The notes under the pieces were generated by a model, which had not been told where the DNA came from, did no database searches, and saw only the letters and a list, made by a program, of their open reading frames with translations. From DATKIY01 sp963726755 (GTDB lineage Bacteria > Actinomycetota > Actinomycetes > JAHEKZ01): a stretch of 64,000 nt of DNA. Location: NCBI GenBank assembly GCA_963726755.1, contig CAVSDB010000001.1:186001-250000 (forward strand), read 5' to 3'. The position numbers and the translations under genes are program-made. Every line of letters begins with the position of its first letter. Position 1 is the stretch's first letter. This document shows, piece by piece, positions 59,778-64,000 of this stretch.

Positions 59778-60691
59778 GCACTGAGGGAAGCACTCGCGCG
59801 ATTGTTGCCGCACTTCTGGCAAATCTTGGCATCGCCATCACCAAGTTCATCGCCTTCTTGGTCTCGTCGTCGTCTTCGATGCTGGCGGAGTCGGTGCACT
59901 CGCTCGCCGATTCGGGAAACCAGGTGCTGCTGTTAGTCGGTGGCAAGAGAGCGCGCCGTGAGGCAACTGACGCACATCCGTTCGGGTATGGACGAGAGCG
60001 ATATGTGTACGCCTTCGTCGTTTCGATCGTGCTGTTCTCGGTAGGTGGCTTGTTCTCGATTTACGAGGGGGTGCACAAGATTGCGCACCCGGAAGAACTG
60101 ACGAACCCGATGGTGCCGATCGTGGTGTTGCTCATTGCCATCGGACTTGAGTCGTTCTCTTTGCGAACTGCGGTCATCGAGTCGAACCGTCAACGCAGCA
60201 ATGAGTCGTGGATCCAGTTCATTCGACACGCGAAGGCACCTGAACTCCCCGTGGTGCTGCTCGAGGATGTGGCGGCACTGGTGGGACTGGCCCTCGCGCT
60301 GACGGCAGTGGTGACAGCGGTGGTTACCGACGACGCGTTCTGGGACGGAGTCGGCAGTATCTGCATTGGGCTGCTGTTGGTTGTCATAGCGGCGATTCTC
60401 GGTGTCGAAACGAAGAGCCTGTTGGTCGGCGAGGGAGCTCGACCTGTCGAGGTCGCCGATATCCGAGCCGCGATACTCCGCGCACCAGGGGTTGATCGAG
60501 TGATCCACATGAAGACGCTCTACCTCGGGCCCGAAGAATTGCTCGTTGCGGCCAAGATCGCTGTGGTCCCGACGCTGACCGCGAGCGAGGTCGCCCAAGC
60601 GATCGACGACGCTGAGCGGCTAGTGCGTGAGGCGGTGCCTGTCGCGCGAGTGATCTACCTGGAGCCTGATCTGTTCGACCCGACTCGGTAG
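59774..60691 (+). CDS. Cation diffusion facilitator family transporter
   Basis: 305 residues from ATG 59774, overlapping the previous TGA. Six hydrophobic helices are visible. The TM2 metal site is SVHSLADSGNQ (His and Asp), and TM5 carries LLEDVAALVGLALAL, where Glu-Asp replaces the usual His-x-x-x-Asp, as in the ZNT9-like branch. A C-terminal cytoplasmic domain (residues 215-305) resembles the ferredoxin-like CDF dimer domain. It probably exports Zn2+, Mn2+ or a related ion. Confidence 0.9.
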   Translation: MSTEGSTRAIVAALLANLGIAITKFIAFLVSSSSSMLAESVHSLADSGNQVLLLVGGKRARREATDAHPFGYGRERYVYAFVVSIVLFSVGGLFSIYEGVHKIAHPEELTNPMVPIVVLLIAIGLESFSLRTAVIESNRQRSNESWIQFIRHAKAPELPVVLLEDVAALVGLALALTAVVTAVVTDDAFWDGVGSICIGLLLVVIAAILGVETKSLLVGEGARPVEVADIRAAILRAPGVDRVIHMKTLYLGPEELLVAAKIAVVPTLTASEVAQAIDDAERLVREAVPVARVIYLEPDLFDPTR

Positions 60692-60694
60692 TCT
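60689..60694 (+). promoter_or_regulatory. Leaderless -10 element (TAGTCT) of ahcY overlapping the preceding stop
   Basis: The CDF gene's TAG stop (60689-60691) forms the first half of TAGTCT, six bases before GTG 60701. No ribosome binding site and no room for an SAH riboswitch. Confidence 0.65.
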
Positions 60695-60700
60695 GTTCTG

Positions 60701-62161
<1,461 letters not shown>

Positions 62162-62168
62162 GTAACCC

Positions 62169-62795
62169 ATGAAGTTCGGAGTTCTAGGCACCGGGGTCGT
62201 TGGTCAAACGATTGCCTCGAAGTTGTTGGGGCTGGGACACGACGTCCGCCTCGGATCACGAGCTGCATCCGAAACGGCGGTCACCTTCAACGATGCTGCG
62301 GAGTTTGGCCACGTGGTGTTCAACTGCCTGCCCGGCGCAGTGGCCATGTCGGTCTTGGAAACCCTCCCAGACGTCGTGGGTGACAAGGTCTTAGTCGATG
62401 TCTCCAACCCCCTCGACTTCTCGCAGGGGTTCCCACCGTCGTTGTCAGTGGTCAACACTGACTCGCTGGCCGAGACGATCCAACGGGCGCTCCCGCGGGC
62501 GAAGGTTGTGAAGGCGCTCAATACCGTCAACGCCGACATCATGGTCAATCCGGCGTTGCTCCCTGCACCAACTGATCTGTTCATCGCGGGGAACGACGAG
62601 CAAGCGAAGGTGGTCGTGCGCTCGCTCCTGGTGACCTTCGGTTGGGCCGAGGCGAACATTCGCGACCTCGGTGGAATCAGTGCTGCGCGCGCCGCCGAGA
62701 TGTACCTCCCGTTGTGGCTCAACCTGATGGGTGCAACTGGCACGGCTGCCTTCAACATCCACGTCGTAACCCAAGACGCTCCCCCGACCGGGTGA
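62169..62795 (+). CDS. NADPH-dependent F420 reductase-like protein
   Basis: 208 residues from ATG 62169, 7 bp after ahcY, so probably co-transcribed. A single Rossmann domain starts KFGVLGTGVVGQTIASKLLG; VLVDVSNPLDF, VVKALNTVNADIMVNP and DLGGISAARAAEMYLPLWL match the F420H2:NADP oxidoreductase (Fno)-like family. FbiC in the window shows that F420 is made, which supports this. Many proteins of this fold have other reductase roles, so the cofactor is not proven. Confidence 0.82.
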   Translation: MKFGVLGTGVVGQTIASKLLGLGHDVRLGSRAASETAVTFNDAAEFGHVVFNCLPGAVAMSVLETLPDVVGDKVLVDVSNPLDFSQGFPPSLSVVNTDSLAETIQRALPRAKVVKALNTVNADIMVNPALLPAPTDLFIAGNDEQAKVVVRSLLVTFGWAEANIRDLGGISAARAAEMYLPLWLNLMGATGTAAFNIHVVTQDAPPTG

Positions 62796-62825
62796 GGCGG
62801 GTCCTCGACACCAGCTGAACTCTGG

Positions 62826-62831
62826 CACGCT
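62826..62831 (+). promoter_or_regulatory. Possible leaderless -10 element (CACGCT)
   Basis: CACGCT, six bases, then GTG 62838. Only the nAnnnT core matches. Confidence 0.4.
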
Positions 62832-62837
62832 GTTGCG

Positions 62838-63716
62838 GTGACGATAGGACCTTCTCAACTACCACCGGCAGGTTGGTATCCCGATCCCGCAGATGCGAGC
62901 GCACAACGTTGGTGGGGTGGGTCGTCGTGGACGGCCCATGTCACCCACCCGCAAGGTGTGACGCCAGCGGGGCAGCCCGTACCCAGTGGCGTCATCGGCC
63001 CGCCACAAGGTCGCTGGGGTCTGCCCGACCTAGCTTGGACGATGTTGTGCTTCATCGTGGGAACGGCGCTCGGCGTCCTCCTGGTGATCGCGATGGTGCT
63101 GGTGAACCGTGACTTAGTGCTAGGGAATGACGTCAATTACGCCCTGCCCGAGGCGGCGTGGATGGTCACTATCGCCCAAGGTCTTGGCATGGTTGGGCTG
63201 GTCGGCTGGCCGTTGATTGTCGCGCGATGGAAAGGTGAGGGTTGGCGCCACTCCTACGGATTCCTCGTCAATGGGCGCGCCTGGCTGGTCGGTGGAGTCG
63301 GCGGAATACTCACGTTCCTCACCCTGGCCGTCCTCACGGCCGTGATGGTTCAAATCCTCGGGGAGCCCATCGACTCGGCGGCCGCTGACGTGGTTGAACA
63401 GATCTCGAACACGCCTATTCCCTATGGCATCTTTTTGCTTTTCATCGCCATTGGCGCACCGTTCGTCGAGGAGATTGCCTTCAGAGGACTGCTCTGGGGA
63501 AGCATCGTCAAACGTGGTTGGTCACCCTGGTTGGCGACCGCGGTTTCGGGAGTGGTCTTTGGGCTGTTCCACTTCGAGCCGCTGCGCATTGTTCCGCTGA
63601 TCGCCGCTGGGTTTGTGCTCGGAGTGATTCGCCACTATGCGGGCTTAGGCGCCTCGATGTTTGCGCACACGATCGTCAACACCATTGGCGTTGCTGCGAT
63701 CCTGCTTTCCTCGTGA
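62838..63716 (+). CDS. CPBP-family intramembrane protease with N-terminal DUF2510
   Basis: 292 residues. The N-terminus (PPAGWYPDPADASAQRWWGG) is the tryptophan-rich DUF2510 motif common on actinobacterial membrane proteins. About seven membrane helices follow. The CPBP (Rce1-like) catalytic residues are the EE pair and Arg in FVEEIAFRGLLWGS, then the His in FGLFHFEPLRI and HTIVNTIGV. It probably cleaves membrane-associated peptides; the target is unknown. It converges on the next gene with a 6-bp gap. Confidence 0.9.
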   Translation: MTIGPSQLPPAGWYPDPADASAQRWWGGSSWTAHVTHPQGVTPAGQPVPSGVIGPPQGRWGLPDLAWTMLCFIVGTALGVLLVIAMVLVNRDLVLGNDVNYALPEAAWMVTIAQGLGMVGLVGWPLIVARWKGEGWRHSYGFLVNGRAWLVGGVGGILTFLTLAVLTAVMVQILGEPIDSAAADVVEQISNTPIPYGIFLLFIAIGAPFVEEIAFRGLLWGSIVKRGWSPWLATAVSGVVFGLFHFEPLRIVPLIAAGFVLGVIRHYAGLGASMFAHTIVNTIGVAAILLSS

Positions 63717-63722
63717 CCTGAG

Positions 63723-64000
63723 TCAACGATTGCTCGACGCTTCGACAAGCGCTGGTGCCAGATTCTCCTGGCGCATGCGCAGGTCGAGGTAGAGCAGCGC
63801 ACGCGCGACCGAAGCGAAGACGTACAACAGCACCGTCAGCACACCAGAGAGCAGTGAGACGACCAGCATTGCCATCACGTCGGTCTCTGAGGGCTGGCCG
63901 ATTGTCTGGCTGGCAAATATCCCGACCGAACCGATGATCGACAGCGGTGCGCTGATCACCTGAACCGCCACGCCGACGATGATCTGCACCAACAGGAGAA
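63723..64000 (-). CDS. Polytopic membrane protein, C-terminal part (5' end outside window)
   Basis: The frame is open to the right edge; the first residues read in the window are hydrophobic (LLLVQIIVGVAVQVI), so an upstream start outside is likely. About 90 residues remain, with two or three membrane helices and the terminal ARALLYLDLRMRQENLAPAL. This ending resembles actinobacterial glycerophosphoryl-diester-phosphodiesterase membrane-domain proteins of unknown role. A start at 63992 inside the window cannot be excluded. Confidence 0.7.
   Translation of the reverse strand, partial: LLLVQIIVGVAVQVISAPLSIIGSVGIFASQTIGQPSETDVMAMLVVSLLSGVLTVLLYVFASVARALLYLDLRMRQENLAPALVEASSNR

Overview
The window is chromosomal DNA from a high-GC actinobacterium. 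Support comes from the mycothiol enzyme Mca, the F420 cofactor synthase FbiC, a WhiB regulator, DUF501/DUF3499/DUF4307/DUF5719 proteins, a DtxR/IdeR-type iron box, many GTG starts and strong GC bias at third codon positions. Gene order repeatedly matches blocks known from Mycobacterium tuberculosis (prs-rplY-pth-mfd-mazG-eno-ftsB-DUF501-ppx; cbs-metB-greA-DUF4307-mca-DUF255-uppS-phoH2-fum; whiB-manB-SIS isomerase-ahcY). The exact genus or order cannot be fixed by eye. No prophage, insertion sequence, CRISPR array, rRNA or plasmid feature was seen.

Layout. 1-10.6 kb is a housekeeping run on the + strand: PRPP synthase, ribosomal protein L25, peptidyl-tRNA hydrolase, the transcription-repair coupling factor Mfd, a lipoprotein, MazG, enolase, the FtsB/DivIC division protein, DUF501 and exopolyphosphatase. 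10.6-16.4 kb holds a dienelactone hydrolase, a uracil-DNA glycosylase, a type II NADH dehydrogenase, tRNA-Leu(UAA), a Bax-inhibitor membrane protein and an SGNH hydrolase. 16.4-25.6 kb holds sulfur metabolism (cbs, metB, msrA), an HTH/Clp-N pair, a chemoreceptor, a GlmL-like protein and an amidase. 25.6-31.6 kb holds an MFS transporter, a VWA protein and an AAA ATPase, divergent from a FIST sensor protein. 31.6-39 kb holds ilvA, greA, mca, an iron-storage unit (bfd-bfr), hemerythrin, a DUF255 thioredoxin-like protein and a probable ribbon-helix-helix regulator. 39-50 kb holds a cis-prenyltransferase, PhoH2, two oxidoreductase/hydrolase genes, a holin-phosphodiesterase fusion, fumarase, a methyltransferase and FbiC. 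50-64 kb is the whiB-glycosyltransferase-DUF5719-DUF3499-manB-SIS isomerase-CDF-ahcY block, followed by an F420-reductase-like gene, a CPBP protease and the end of a membrane protein.

How genes fit together. AhcY, Cbs and MetB form a route from S-adenosylhomocysteine through homocysteine and cystathionine to cysteine; IlvA handles threonine. ManB and the SIS isomerase feed mannose precursors to the neighbouring membrane glycosyltransferase. Bfd and Bfr form a reversible iron store under an iron-responsive operator. FbiC makes the F420 chromophore, and the NADPH-F420-reductase-like gene could use it.

The most notable signals are regulatory or structural rather than a new gene system. At least fifteen genes have a TAnnnT -10 element placed 6-8 nt before the start codon, with no Shine-Dalgarno sequence: a leaderless signature. 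Three convergent gene pairs share a single CTAG as both stop codons. Perfect palindromes sit over the promoters of two regulator genes. Two tandem hairpin repeats and a 15-bp triple repeat lie in intergenic DNA. Four genes (Clp-N, msrA, glmL-like, glycosyltransferase) each carry one apparent extra base; the shared sign suggests assembly error as much as decay.
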